Counted from the stretch's first letter, positions 1 through 6,751 are shown. The stretch: 10,147 bases of DNA from Acidimicrobiaceae bacterium (GCA_003455715.1 DMQJ01000269.1:1-10147); one strand, 5' to 3'. The notes: generated from the sequence alone by a model not told the origin. Translations and numbers: made by a program.

Positions 1-29
1 TGGAGTTCAGAGGTATGCTCTTCCGATCT
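1..29. other. Illumina sequencing adapter remnant at contig end
   Basis: The first 29 bases match the end of the TruSeq read-2 adapter, finishing in its characteristic GCTCTTCCGATCT. I count 27 of 29 identical bases, with mismatches at positions 12 (G for C) and 15 (A for G). This is untrimmed library sequence carried into the assembly, not genomic DNA, so genomic sequence begins at about base 30. Anything read upstream of the first gene, including any -35 region, is not reliable. Confidence 0.95.
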
Positions 30-36
30 GGCGGCG

Positions 37-42
37 TACGCT
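37..42 (+). promoter_or_regulatory. -10 box of leaderless promoter for the mannosidase gene
   Basis: TACGCT fits the TAnnnT -10 pattern and is followed by exactly six bases and then the ATG at 49. With a -10 hexamer at -12 to -7, transcription would start on the A of that ATG. The same layout precedes four other genes in this window. Any -35 element would fall in the adapter-derived part, so it cannot be judged. Confidence 0.6.
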
Positions 43-48
43 CGGGGT

Positions 49-3000
49 ATGCACGACGACTCGGGGTTGGTAGAGCGGCGCATCCGGCGAGAGTTGATGG
101 AACACGTCATGCCGGCGATGTATCGGGCTTCGTTGCCGATGGACGTTCGTGCGTGGGAAGCCCCCGGCGAACCCGTTCCGTACGTGGAGGCCGTCGAGGC
201 GCTTCGTCAGTCGGGCCAGCCGTTCCCTATCGGCCAGCACTACGGCCGGCCGTGGGGCACCACGTGGTTCCGCCTCGCGGGGGAGGTACCCAGCGGCTGG
301 GCTGAGATTCCCGGCACGTCGCTGGAGGCTGTCGTCGATCTCGGCTTTCACCCCGATGCGGCCGGCTTCCAGAGTGAGGGCCTGGTGTGGGAGGCCGGTG
401 CCGACGGCCGGGGGCTTCCCGTCCAAGGCATCCACCCGCGGCGCACGGCTGTGCCGTTGACCGCGGTGCCGGGCGAGCACGTGGAGTTGGTGGTGGAGGC
501 AGCCTCCAACCCGGCCTTCCCCATGCGCCGCATGTCCGCACTGGGCAACCTCGGTTCGTTGCGCACTGCCGGCGACCGCCCCCTCTACCGCCTTCGTCAG
601 GCCAGCCTGAGCCTGCGCGACGACCAGGTGTTCCACCTCCTGCTCGATGTGGAGGTGCTGCTGGGTGTGGTGGCGGCGCTACCCGCCACCGACAAGCGAC
701 GCCAGCGGTTGCTGCGCGACCTGCAGCGCGCGTTCGACCTCCTCGACCTCCGCCGAGTTGGCGCCACCGCGGCCGCGGCGCGGGAGGCGCTTGTGCCTGC
801 ACTGTCGCTCCATGCTCGCGACGGAGCACATCATGTGATTGCCGTCGGCCACGCACACATCGACTCGGCGTGGCTGTGGCCGGTGCGCGAAACAGTGCGC
901 AAGTGTGCCCGCACGTTCGCCAGCGCCACCCGCATGATGGACACCTACCCGGAGTACCGCTTCGTGTGCTCGCAGGCGGCGCAGTACGAGTGGATGGAGC
1001 AGCAGTATCCCGCGTTGTTCGAGCGCATCCGCGAACGGGTGGCGACGGGGCAGTGGCAGCCGGTGGGTGCGATGTGGGTGGAGACCGACGCCAACCTGCC
1101 GAGCGGTGAGAGCATCGTGCGCCAACTGGTGCACGGCCAGCGCTACTTCGAGTCGCGGTTTGGTGCGCGGTGCCGCGAGGTGTGGATTCCCGACGTGTTC
1201 GGCTACCCGGCTTCGCTGCCGCAGCTGTTCGCGGCGGCCGGGTGCGATCGCTTCGTCACCCAGAAGCTCAGCTGGAACAAACAGAACCGGTTCCCCCACA
1301 GCACCTTCCAATGGCGTGGCCTCGACGGCACCGACGTGCTCACCCACTTCCCACCGGTCGATACGTACAACGCCACCATCGTCGGTGAAGAGTTGGTGTT
1401 CAGCGAGCGCAACTTCAAAGAACACGGCTGGAGCGACTGGTCGCTCATGCCGTACGGGCACGGCAACGGAGGTGGTGGCCCGACGCGGGAGATGATCGAA
1501 CGCGCGCGCCGCTTCGCCGACCTCGACGGTGTGCCGCGTCTCACGCCGGGCACCACCGACGAGTTCTTCGATCACGTGGAGGCCGAGGTGGCCGGGGGCG
1601 CGCCGGTGCCCGTGTGGGACGGCGAGCTGTACTTCGAGATGCACCGCGGCACGCTCACCAGCCAGGCGCGCACGAAGGTGGGCAACCGCCGCTGCGAGCG
1701 GCTGCTGCGCGAGGCCGAGCTGTGGTGGGCGTCGACGCCCGACGGTGTGCCGCCGCACGTGGTGGCAGAGCTCGACCGGTTGTGGAAGGACGTGCTGCTG
1801 CAACAGTTCCACGACATCATCCCCGGCTCCTCCATCACCTGGGTGTACGAAGACGCGGAGCGGGAACATGAGCGCATCGCGGCCCGGCTGGAGGCGCTCA
1901 TCGCCGACGCTCTGGCCCGCATCGCGCCTGCTGGTTCGATCGCCAACCCGTCGCACTTCGAGCGCGCTGAAGTTGTTGCAAATGCAACAGGTGCACCGGT
2001 CGCCGTGCGGGTTCCGGGGTTCAGTGTGGGTGCGCCCACTGCCATCGACCTCGACGACCATGTGGCCGTCACCGAGCACTCGTTCACCAACTCGCACCTG
2101 TCGGTGAGCTGGAATCTCGACGGCGACATCACCTCCATCATCGATGTTCGTCAGGGCCGAGAGCTGCTGCCGCTCGGCCGAGTGGTGTCGGTGGAGCTCG
2201 CTCCCGATCACCCCGTGGAGTACGACGCATGGGACGTCGAGGCGTGGACGCGAGGCCTCGGTCGCCCCGTTGGCGGGGTCACCTCCGTGCAGGTGGTGGA
2301 GGCCGGCCCATTGCGCGCGACCTTGCAGGTCAACCGGGCATTCGGCCGTTCGGCTGCCACCCAGCGCATCACCCTGCGCGCTGGCTCACCGCGCCTCGAC
2401 ATCGAGTTCGACATCGACTGGCAGGAGGACGAATCGCTGCTGTCGCTGCATGTTCCGCTCGAGGTGCATGCCCGCGACGCGGCCTGTGGCATCCAGTTCG
2501 GGCACGTGATGCGCCCCACCCACCAGAGCACGTCGTGGGACGCCGCCAAGTTCGAAGTGTGCGCCCACCGCTGGGTGGATCTCACTGAGGCGGGTTGGGG
2601 CGTGGCAGTGCTCGACGACGGCCGCTACGGCCACTCGGTGCAGGAGCCCGATGGTGGCGGCGTGCGCGTGAGCCTCTTGCGTGCCGCCAAGTACCCCGAC
2701 CCCGAGCAAGACCACGGTCGCCACCGGTGCACCATCAGCGTTCTGCCGCATGGTCCCGGTCTGGAGGCCGTCGTGCGCGAGGCGGAGTGCCTCAACGTGC
2801 CGTTGCGGTGGGTGTCGGGCGACGACGGCACGATTGCGACTCCGTCTGCGTCGCCGGTCGTGTCGATCGACGGTGAGGGCATTGAGGTGAGCGCGGTGAA
2901 GGTGGCCGACGACGGCAGCGGCGACCTCGTGGTGCGGTTGGCCGAAGTGTGCGGCGCCCGGCGTACCGTCACCGTGCGTACCCCGTGGCGCATCACCGTC

Positions 3001-3114
3001 GCCTCGCTGTGCAACCTGTTGGAAGAGCCACACATGCCCTTCGAAGTGAGTGACGGCATCGTCGTGCACACCCTGCGCCCGTTCGAGGTAGCCACCCTGC
3101 GTCTCCGCGCCTGA
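49..3114 (+). CDS. GH38 alpha-mannosidase (cytosolic, class II type)
   Basis: A retaining alpha-mannosidase of glycoside hydrolase family 38, 1021 residues, the usual length for bacterial cytosolic members. It hydrolyses terminal alpha-linked mannose. No signal peptide is seen. An N-terminal beta-rich region covers about 1-260, the catalytic domain about 262-540, the middle three-helix domain about 545-630 and the C-terminal beta-sandwich about 680-1015. The expected zinc site is visible: H270 and D272 in GHAHIDSAWLW, D382 in WIPDVFGYP (by family analogy also the catalytic nucleophile), and H588 in QQFHDIIPGSS. The ATG is preferred because a -10 box lies six bases upstream and because, as I recall, actinobacterial homologues begin with a similar MHDD sequence. 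The frame stays open to the contig edge, so a longer form cannot be formally excluded. No sugar transporter or regulator is visible nearby, but sequence upstream is missing. The exact linkage preference cannot be read from sequence. Confidence 0.93.
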   Translation: MHDDSGLVERRIRRELMEHVMPAMYRASLPMDVRAWEAPGEPVPYVEAVEALRQSGQPFPIGQHYGRPWGTTWFRLAGEVPSGWAEIPGTSLEAVVDLGFHPDAAGFQSEGLVWEAGADGRGLPVQGIHPRRTAVPLTAVPGEHVELVVEAASNPAFPMRRMSALGNLGSLRTAGDRPLYRLRQASLSLRDDQVFHLLLDVEVLLGVVAALPATDKRRQRLLRDLQRAFDLLDLRRVGATAAAAREALVPALSLHARDGAHHVIAVGHAHIDSAWLWPVRETVRKCARTFASATRMMDTYPEYRFVCSQAAQYEWMEQQYPALFERIRERVATGQWQPVGAMWVETDANLPSGESIVRQLVHGQRYFESRFGARCREVWIPDVFGYPASLPQLFAAAGCDRFVTQKLSWNKQNRFPHSTFQWRGLDGTDVLTHFPPVDTYNATIVGEELVFSERNFKEHGWSDWSLMPYGHGNGGGGPTREMIERARRFADLDGVPRLTPGTTDEFFDHVEAEVAGGAPVPVWDGELYFEMHRGTLTSQARTKVGNRRCERLLREAELWWASTPDGVPPHVVAELDRLWKDVLLQQFHDIIPGSSITWVYEDAEREHERIAARLEALIADALARIAPAGSIANPSHFERAEVVANATGAPVAVRVPGFSVGAPTAIDLDDHVAVTEHSFTNSHLSVSWNLDGDITSIIDVRQGRELLPLGRVVSVELAPDHPVEYDAWDVEAWTRGLGRPVGGVTSVQVVEAGPLRATLQVNRAFGRSAATQRITLRAGSPRLDIEFDIDWQEDESLLSLHVPLEVHARDAACGIQFGHVMRPTHQSTSWDAAKFEVCAHRWVDLTEAGWGVAVLDDGRYGHSVQEPDGGGVRVSLLRAAKYPDPEQDHGRHRCTISVLPHGPGLEAVVREAECLNVPLRWVSGDDGTIATPSASPVVSIDGEGIEVSAVKVADDGSGDLVVRLAEVCGARRTVTVRTPWRITVASLCNLLEEPHMPFEVSDGIVVHTLRPFEVATLRLRA

Positions 3115-3138
3115 GCCGCACAGCCGACCTGCGGCGAG

Positions 3139-3144
3139 TACGGT
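3139..3144 (+). promoter_or_regulatory. -10 box of leaderless promoter for the ankyrin gene
   Basis: TACGGT is followed by six bases and the ATG at 3151, with no Shine-Dalgarno between. This suggests a promoter separate from the mannosidase gene, which ends 36 bases before the start codon. A 6-bp inverted repeat (3115-3120 with 3130-3135, 9-base loop) lies just upstream. It lacks a T-tract, so I do not call it a terminator. Confidence 0.55.
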
Positions 3145-3150
3145 CGACCC

Positions 3151-3843
3151 ATGCTGCCGAGCGACGACCCAGCGCTACGGGTGCTCACCGACGCCGTGCA
3201 GCGTGGCGATGTCGAAGTGGTCAGGGCACTCGTCGCACAGCGGCCCGAGTTGGCCACCGATCGTCACGGCGACGCGAGTGAGTCGCGGACCGCACTCCAC
3301 CTCGCCACTGACTGGCCCGGCCACTTTCCGCGAGTCGCCGAGAGCATCGCCGTGCTGGTTGCTGCTGGCGCGCCGGTCGACGGCCGATACGCCGGCCCAC
3401 ACGAAGAGACGCCGCTGCATTGGGCAGCGAGCTCCGACGACGTTGCGGCCATCGATGCACTCCTCGCAGCGGGTGCTGACATCGAGGCGACCGGAGCGGT
3501 GCTCACTGGTGGTACCCCGCTGGCCGACGCCGTGGTGTTCGCACAATGGAACGCCGCTCGAAGGCTCGTGCAGTGTGGTGCGGCAATGACCGTGTGGCAG
3601 GCGGCTGCTCTCGGTGAGCTCGATGCCGTCTCCCGGCACCTGGCGACCGGTGCACTCAGCACACGCGACCTCGACAACGCCGCTTGGCATGGCTGCCGTG
3701 CCGGCCAACTGGACGTGGTGCAGTTGCTGGCAGCCCACGGCGCAGACATCGACTGGCTCGGGTACGACAACCTGACGTCGCGTCAGGCCGGTATGGCCTC
3801 CGGAAACGCCGCACTACACGCATGGCTGCGGGCCTCGGTCTGA
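3151..3843 (+). CDS. Ankyrin-repeat protein
   Basis: A 230-residue protein made almost wholly of ankyrin repeats. The clearest are about 46-78 (TALHLATDW then LVAAGAPVD), 85-114 (TPLHWAASSDD then LLAAGADIEA), 121-146 (TPLADAV then LVQCGAAM) and 175-203 (AAWHGCRAGQ then LLAAHGADIDW). Degenerate units lie near 8-40 and 149-166. Ankyrin repeats form a protein-binding solenoid, and no catalytic domain, signal peptide or membrane segment is attached. It is therefore probably a soluble cytosolic binding protein, and its partner cannot be inferred. Small standalone ankyrin proteins of this size are common in Actinobacteria. The ATG is fixed by the leaderless -10 box six bases upstream. The gene follows the mannosidase by 36 bp on the same strand, and read-through from it is possible. 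Confidence 0.88.
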   Translation: MLPSDDPALRVLTDAVQRGDVEVVRALVAQRPELATDRHGDASESRTALHLATDWPGHFPRVAESIAVLVAAGAPVDGRYAGPHEETPLHWAASSDDVAAIDALLAAGADIEATGAVLTGGTPLADAVVFAQWNAARRLVQCGAAMTVWQAAALGELDAVSRHLATGALSTRDLDNAAWHGCRAGQLDVVQLLAAHGADIDWLGYDNLTSRQAGMASGNAALHAWLRASV

Positions 3844-3899
3844 GGTCGCTCGCCCGTCCGCGTCCGTCGCCGAAGGTTTGTGTCAAAACTCCAGACCCG

Positions 3900-3928
3900 C
3901 AGGCCCTGGTCGCGGCCTGTCACCTTTT
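3900..3928. terminator. Possible bidirectional terminator between convergent genes
   Basis: Between the ankyrin gene and the M20 gene lies a hairpin with arms CAGGCC (3900-3905) and GGCCTG (3914-3919) and an 8-base loop. On the + strand it is followed after five bases by TTTT (3925-3928). On the - strand it is followed, 12 bases on, by TTTT (complement of AAAA at 3885-3888). The stem is short and the T-tracts are not adjacent. Its support is mainly its place between two converging genes in an otherwise GC-rich sequence. Confidence 0.35.
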
Positions 3929-3936
3929 ACGTAAAA
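3925..3936. repeat. Perfect 12-bp AT-rich palindrome
   Basis: TTTTACGTAAAA is a perfect palindrome within a strongly GC-rich region, 12 bp beyond the stop codon of the M20 gene. It could be part of the terminator, since on either strand it provides a T-run, or it could be a protein-binding site. No second copy was noticed in the window. Confidence 0.5.
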
Positions 3937-3948
3937 CGGGGGTGTGGG

Positions 3949-5172
3949 TCAGGAGGGGGAGCCGGTGAGGTGGCGGAGGGCCATCGCGCCGTACACGGCG
4001 ATGCCGTTCACCATCGCGTTTTCGTCGAAGACCACGCGGTTGGAGTGGTTGGGCGCAGCGGTGGCCGGGTTGCGATCGGGTGAGGTGCCGCCGAGGAACA
4101 GCATGGCGCCGGGGATGCGGTTGAGCACGTAGCTGAAGTCTTCGGCACCCATGATGGGGTTGGGCAGGCGCACCGTGCCTTGCTCGCCGACGATCTCCTT
4201 CGCTACGTCGAGCGCGAACTCGGCCGAACCCGGGTTGTTGACCGTGACGGGGTAACCGTCGCGGAACTCCACGTGCACCGACGCATCGTGGGCCGCGCCC
4301 ACGCCTTCGGCCACGCGCCGGATGCCGTCGTGAATCTTCGAGCGAGTGCGTTCGCTCACCGCTCGGATGGTGCCGACGATGGAGGCGGTCTCGGGGATGA
4401 TGTTGTTGGTGGTGCCCGCGGTGATCTGCCCCACGGTGACCACACCTGGGTCGAACACGTCGATGGTGCGGGTGACCATGAGCTGCAACGCCTGCACGAT
4501 CTCGCAGGCGATCGGGATGGGGTCGAGTGCAAGGTGCGGCTGGCTGGCATGCCCGCCGCGACCGGTGACTGTGATGTGCATGGTGTCGGCCGAGGCCATG
4601 ATGGTGTTGGCCCGCGACGCAATCCACCCAGCCGGAAGGTTGGCGGTGATGTGCAACGCATACGCACCGGTGACGGGCGACTCGCTGCCATCGCTGCGGT
4701 TGCCGACGTCGAGCAGGCCCTCCTCCAACATGAACTTGGCGCCGGCGAACCCTTCTTCGCCCGGCTGGAACATGAACAGCACGCGGCCGGGAATGTCGGC
4801 CTTGCGGGCGCTGAGCAGTTTGGCCGCGCCCACCAGCATGGCGGTGTGCGTGTCGTGGCCGCAGGCGTGCATCTGGCCCTCTGTGGCGCTCTCGAACTCC
4901 AGGTCGGTGTCTTCGTGCAGCGGCAGGGCATCCATGTCGCCGCGCAACAGCACCGTGGGGCCGGGCTTGCCGCCTTCGAGCACGGCGGCGATGCCACTCG
5001 TGGTGGAGTGCTCGGTGATCTGCAGCGGCAGGCCCTCCAACGCGCCGAGCACGTTCTCCTTGGTGATGGGCAGGTCGTTGCCGAGCTCGGGCCAGCGGTG
5101 CAGGGTGCGCCGCAGGGCAACGGTCTCGTCGAGCAGATCGCGGGCTTCCTCGCGCAACGTGGTGAGTTCCAT
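3949..5172 (-). CDS. M20D-family metallo-amidohydrolase
   Basis: A 407-residue zinc-type amidohydrolase of the M20D group, which includes hippurate hydrolases, IAA-amino acid hydrolases and N-acyl-amino acid deacylases. These cleave the amide bond of N-acylated amino acids. Visible family motifs are GDMDALP (D81), the metal-binding CGHDTH (C104, H106), FQPGEEG (E139, E140), H174 in YALHIT, and H376 in APNHSN. The dimerisation (lid) domain covers about 185-295. There is no signal peptide, so it is likely cytosolic. The ATG at 5172 is supported by TAGCAT placed six bases upstream. It is divergent from the Nudix gene with 23 bp between the two start codons, so the two may share regulation. The C-terminus (ALRHLTGSPS) is typical in length. 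The preferred acyl group and amino acid cannot be told from sequence. Confidence 0.92.
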   Translation of the reverse strand: MELTTLREEARDLLDETVALRRTLHRWPELGNDLPITKENVLGALEGLPLQITEHSTTSGIAAVLEGGKPGPTVLLRGDMDALPLHEDTDLEFESATEGQMHACGHDTHTAMLVGAAKLLSARKADIPGRVLFMFQPGEEGFAGAKFMLEEGLLDVGNRSDGSESPVTGAYALHITANLPAGWIASRANTIMASADTMHITVTGRGGHASQPHLALDPIPIACEIVQALQLMVTRTIDVFDPGVVTVGQITAGTTNNIIPETASIVGTIRAVSERTRSKIHDGIRRVAEGVGAAHDASVHVEFRDGYPVTVNNPGSAEFALDVAKEIVGEQGTVRLPNPIMGAEDFSYVLNRIPGAMLFLGGTSPDRNPATAAPNHSNRVVFDENAMVNGIAVYGAMALRHLTGSPS

Positions 5173-5178
5173 GCGCGC

Positions 5179-5184
5179 ATGCTA
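5179..5184 (-). promoter_or_regulatory. -10 box of leaderless promoter for the M20D gene
   Basis: Read on the - strand this is TAGCAT, then six bases (GCGCGC), then the ATG at 5172. It has the same geometry as the other leaderless starts here. The box overlaps the candidate -10 of the divergent Nudix gene through a shared CTAG (5182-5185). Confidence 0.55.
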
Positions 5185-5188
5185 GGCA
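5183..5188 (+). promoter_or_regulatory. Candidate weak -10 box for the Nudix gene
   Basis: TAGGCA lies seven bases before the GTG at 5196. It lacks the final T of TAnnnT and the spacing is one base longer than in the five good examples. I offer it because no Shine-Dalgarno precedes this GTG and the intergenic space is only 23 bp. Confidence 0.25.
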
Positions 5189-5195
5189 CACGGGC

Positions 5196-5726
5196 GTGGG
5201 CAGCGCATCAGCTCGTGAACCGGCGGCGGTCGAACTGGTCGACATCGTCGACGACGACGATCGGGTGGTGGCCACCGTCTCTCGTGCCGAGATGCGAGCG
5301 GGCAGGTTGCAGCACCGGGCGGTGAGCATTGCCGTGCTCTCCAGCGACCGGCGCCTGTTGGTGCACCGCCGTGCCGACACCAAAGACCTGTGGCCGAGCA
5401 TGTGGGACCTGGCCGCCGGAGGCGTGGTGGCGGCGGGCGAAACGTACGCCGACGCTGCACGGCGAGAGCTCGCCGAGGAACTGGGCATCACCGCCGACGA
5501 AGTGGAAGACCTCGGAGAGGGTCGCTTCCGCGACGAGAACGTCGCCCTCATCGGCCACGGTTACCTCACGGTGCACGACGGACCGTTCACGTTCACCGAC
5601 GGGGAGATCGCCGAGGTGCGGTGGGCCACCCGCAGCGAACTCGACCACCTGCTGCGCACCGAACGCTTCGTGCCCGACAACGTGATGCTGCTGCTTCCAC
5701 TGCTCGACGGCCGCCTCGCCCCGTAG
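5196..5726 (+). CDS. Nudix hydrolase, YfcD/isopentenyl-diphosphate isomerase-like subgroup
   Basis: A 176-residue Nudix protein, expected to cleave a nucleoside-diphosphate-type or other pyrophosphate substrate using divalent metal. The Nudix box is complete at G76-I98, with E82, then R90-E91-L92, E94-E95 and G97-I98 at the consensus spacing. The region before the box (ELVDIVDDDDRVV, then HRAVSIAVL and LLVHRRADTKDLWPSMWD) resembles the YfcD and isopentenyl-diphosphate isomerase branch. This family similarity does not fix the substrate. It is soluble, with no signal peptide. The start is a GTG without a visible Shine-Dalgarno. The first 11 residues look unstructured, so the exact start is uncertain, but 23 bp to the divergent M20D gene leave little room for another. 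A 108-bp gap follows before the WXG100 gene. Confidence 0.88.
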   Translation: MGSASAREPAAVELVDIVDDDDRVVATVSRAEMRAGRLQHRAVSIAVLSSDRRLLVHRRADTKDLWPSMWDLAAGGVVAAGETYADAARRELAEELGITADEVEDLGEGRFRDENVALIGHGYLTVHDGPFTFTDGEIAEVRWATRSELDHLLRTERFVPDNVMLLLPLLDGRLAP

Positions 5727-5820
5727 GCGCTGCGTGCAGGTACCGGGCGGAGATTTTGCCGACCGAGCGATCTCACTGTGCCTCTATCGGGTGAGGCGCA
5801 GCACTGGGCAGCGCCAGAAC

Positions 5821-5826
5821 AGGAAG
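5821..5826 (+). promoter_or_regulatory. Shine-Dalgarno that fixes the WXG100 start
   Basis: AGGAAG ends eight bases before the ATG at 5835, a normal spacing. It favours that ATG over the in-frame GTG at 5778 and the ATG at 5844. It is the clearest ribosome-binding site in the window and stands out because most unit-leading genes here are leaderless. No convincing promoter was found in the rest of the 108-bp gap (5727-5834). Confidence 0.6.
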
Positions 5827-5834
5827 CATTCCCC

Positions 5835-6107
5835 ATGTCGGTCATGTACGGCGCCAACCCCGAGCAACTCGCCTCCCTTGGGCGCACCCTCAAGCAGCAG
5901 ATCGCCAGCATCGACAGCGTGCTCAGCACGGTTACCGGTGTCCTCAACGGCACCACGTGGACCGGCCCCGCGCGCGACCAGTTCCAGGCCGACTGGGACC
6001 AGTCGTTCCGCACCGCGCTGAGCAAACTGAACCAGGCGTTCGACGCCGCCGGCAGCGACTGCATCGCCCGCAGCAACGACCTTCAGCGGGTGATGGGCGC
6101 CCGGTGA
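5835..6107 (+). CDS. WXG100-family (ESAT-6-like) protein
   Basis: A 90-residue helical protein with a central W42-T43-G44, the WxG turn between the two helices that defines the WXG100 family. Family members are small helical-hairpin dimers, often secreted by type VII (ESX) systems. No signal peptide or membrane segment is present, as expected. The C-terminus (NDLQRVMGAR) lacks an obvious YxxxD/E secretion signal, so export is uncertain, or it would require a partner carrying the signal. No EccC-like ATPase, partner WXG100 gene or LXG/PPE-type toxin gene is in the window, so it is a lone gene here. The ATG at 5835 is chosen for its Shine-Dalgarno. An N-terminally extended reading from GTG 5778 adds residues that do not look family-like. 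Confidence 0.82.
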   Translation: MSVMYGANPEQLASLGRTLKQQIASIDSVLSTVTGVLNGTTWTGPARDQFQADWDQSFRTALSKLNQAFDAAGSDCIARSNDLQRVMGAR

Positions 6108-6133
6108 CAACAACGGTGTCGCCCGGCGACGGT

Positions 6134-6162
6134 GTGGCATCATCGTGCTACGTTCGTGGCAT
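6134..6162 (+). promoter_or_regulatory. Possible antitoxin operator: direct repeats flanking the -10 box
   Basis: GTGGCAT occurs at 6134-6140 and again at 6156-6162, 22 bp apart, which is about two helical turns. The two copies bracket the -10 box TACGTT at 6149-6154. Ribbon-helix-helix antitoxins usually repress their own promoter through repeated short sites, so this is a reasonable operator candidate. A 13-bp inverted repeat GTCGCC-C-GGCGAC at 6118-6130 lies just upstream and could also take part. Short repeats like these can arise by chance. Confidence 0.35.
6149..6154 (+). promoter_or_regulatory. -10 box of leaderless promoter for the toxin-antitoxin operon
   Basis: TACGTT is followed by six bases and the ATG at 6161, which sets that ATG as both the likely transcription start and the translation start of the antitoxin. 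Confidence 0.6.
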
Positions 6163-6418
6163 GGCAAGGGTTCGGTTGAGTACAACGGTCGACGAGGCCG
6201 TGCTGGCCGAGGCCCGAGGGCTCGGGTTCGCCACCGACGCAGCGTTGGTCGATGCAGCCCTCGACGCGCTGGTGAAGGCCCGGCGTTCCGCCGAGATTGA
6301 CCGCTCGTACGAGGCCTACGACCGCATCCCCCTCGACACCCCCGACGAGTGGGGCAACCCCGCTGCATTCCGCGCCGCGGTGACCCGGGGCGAGATCCCT
6401 CAGGGCGACAGAACGTGA
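6161..6418 (+). CDS. Ribbon-helix-helix antitoxin (MazE-like)
   Basis: An 85-residue protein with an N-terminal ribbon-helix-helix DNA-binding domain at about 3-38. A short strand (RVRLSTTVD) is followed by two helices (EAVLAEARGLG and DAALVDAALDALV). A more acidic C-terminal arm follows (about 44-70, including DRIPLDTPDEWG), of the kind that wraps and blocks a MazF toxin. Family knowledge predicts that it neutralises the downstream toxin and represses its own promoter. The frame is open well upstream, but the ATG at 6161 begins the recognisable domain and has a leaderless -10 box six bases before it. Its stop codon overlaps the toxin GTG by four bases (GTGA), so the two are translationally coupled in the usual antitoxin-first order. 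Confidence 0.82.
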   Translation: MARVRLSTTVDEAVLAEARGLGFATDAALVDAALDALVKARRSAEIDRSYEAYDRIPLDTPDEWGNPAAFRAAVTRGEIPQGDRT

Positions 6419-6735
6419 GGCCGCAGTGGGGGGAGGTGTGGTGGTGCGACACCGTCACCGCAGGGCGGCGACCATGCGTGGTGCTCTCTCGAAATGCGGC
6501 GATCTCCCGACTCGACAAGGTGCTGGTGGTGCCTGCGACCACGACGGTGCGCGGTCTCGAGAGTGAGGTCGAACTCGACCCCGATCATGATGCGGTGCCG
6601 CGATGGTGTGTGCTGAACCTCGACACCCCGGAGGTCTTGCCCCGCTCAGCGTTTTCCGAGCGGGTCGGCAGCCTGTCGTTCGACCGCATGCAGCAGGTGT
6701 GCCGTGCGCTCGCCGCCGCGGTCGACTGCCGCTGA
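6415..6735 (+). CDS. MazF/PemK-type endoribonuclease toxin
   Basis: A 106-residue toxin of the MazF/PemK/CcdB fold, expected to cut single-stranded RNA at a short sequence and stop growth when free of antitoxin. Visible motifs are the N-terminal WGEVWW (5-10), RRPCVVLS (18-25, where R19 matches the catalytic arginine position by analogy), VVPATTT (38-44, likely containing the catalytic threonine near T42), and the C-terminal SERVGSLS (81-88) typical of the last conserved strand. Length is normal. The GTG at 6415 overlaps the antitoxin stop by four bases and removes an unlikely N-terminal extension. It has no good Shine-Dalgarno, which suits translation by coupling. All key segments are present, so it looks intact. 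The cleavage sequence cannot be predicted. Confidence 0.87.
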   Translation: MRPQWGEVWWCDTVTAGRRPCVVLSRNAAISRLDKVLVVPATTTVRGLESEVELDPDHDAVPRWCVLNLDTPEVLPRSAFSERVGSLSFDRMQQVCRALAAAVDCR

Positions 6736-6739
6736 TCGC

Positions 6740-6745
6740 TACCCT
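6740..6745 (+). promoter_or_regulatory. -10 box of leaderless promoter for the four-gene module
   Basis: TACCCT is followed by six bases and the GTG at 6752. It begins only five bases after the toxin stop codon, so the downstream module probably has its own promoter in addition to possible read-through from the toxin-antitoxin operon. Confidence 0.5.
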
Positions 6746-6751
6746 GGCAGC

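Noticed and set aside
679..2211. A 510-codon open frame on the minus strand opposite the mannosidase gene
   Set aside because: It is antisense to clear GH38 motifs, is rich in His/Arg/Ala typical of GC-rich shadow frames, and shows no recognisable domain.
3115..3135. Inverted repeat GCCGCA/TGCGGC as a terminator of the mannosidase gene
   Set aside because: It is followed by GAGTACGG rather than a T-tract and abuts the -10 box of the next gene.
3920..5551. A 543-codon minus-strand open frame spanning the M20D and Nudix genes
   Set aside because: It reads as Arg/His-rich low-complexity sequence, overlaps two well-supported genes in other frames, and has no domain.
6118..6130. Hairpin GTCGCC-C-GGCGAC as a terminator after the WXG100 gene
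   Set aside because: The loop would be a single base and no T-tract follows. It is better kept as a possible operator element.
5957..6160. N-terminal extension of the antitoxin into the WXG100 gene
   Set aside because: It overlaps a real gene, and the ribbon-helix-helix domain and the -10 box both point to the ATG at 6161.
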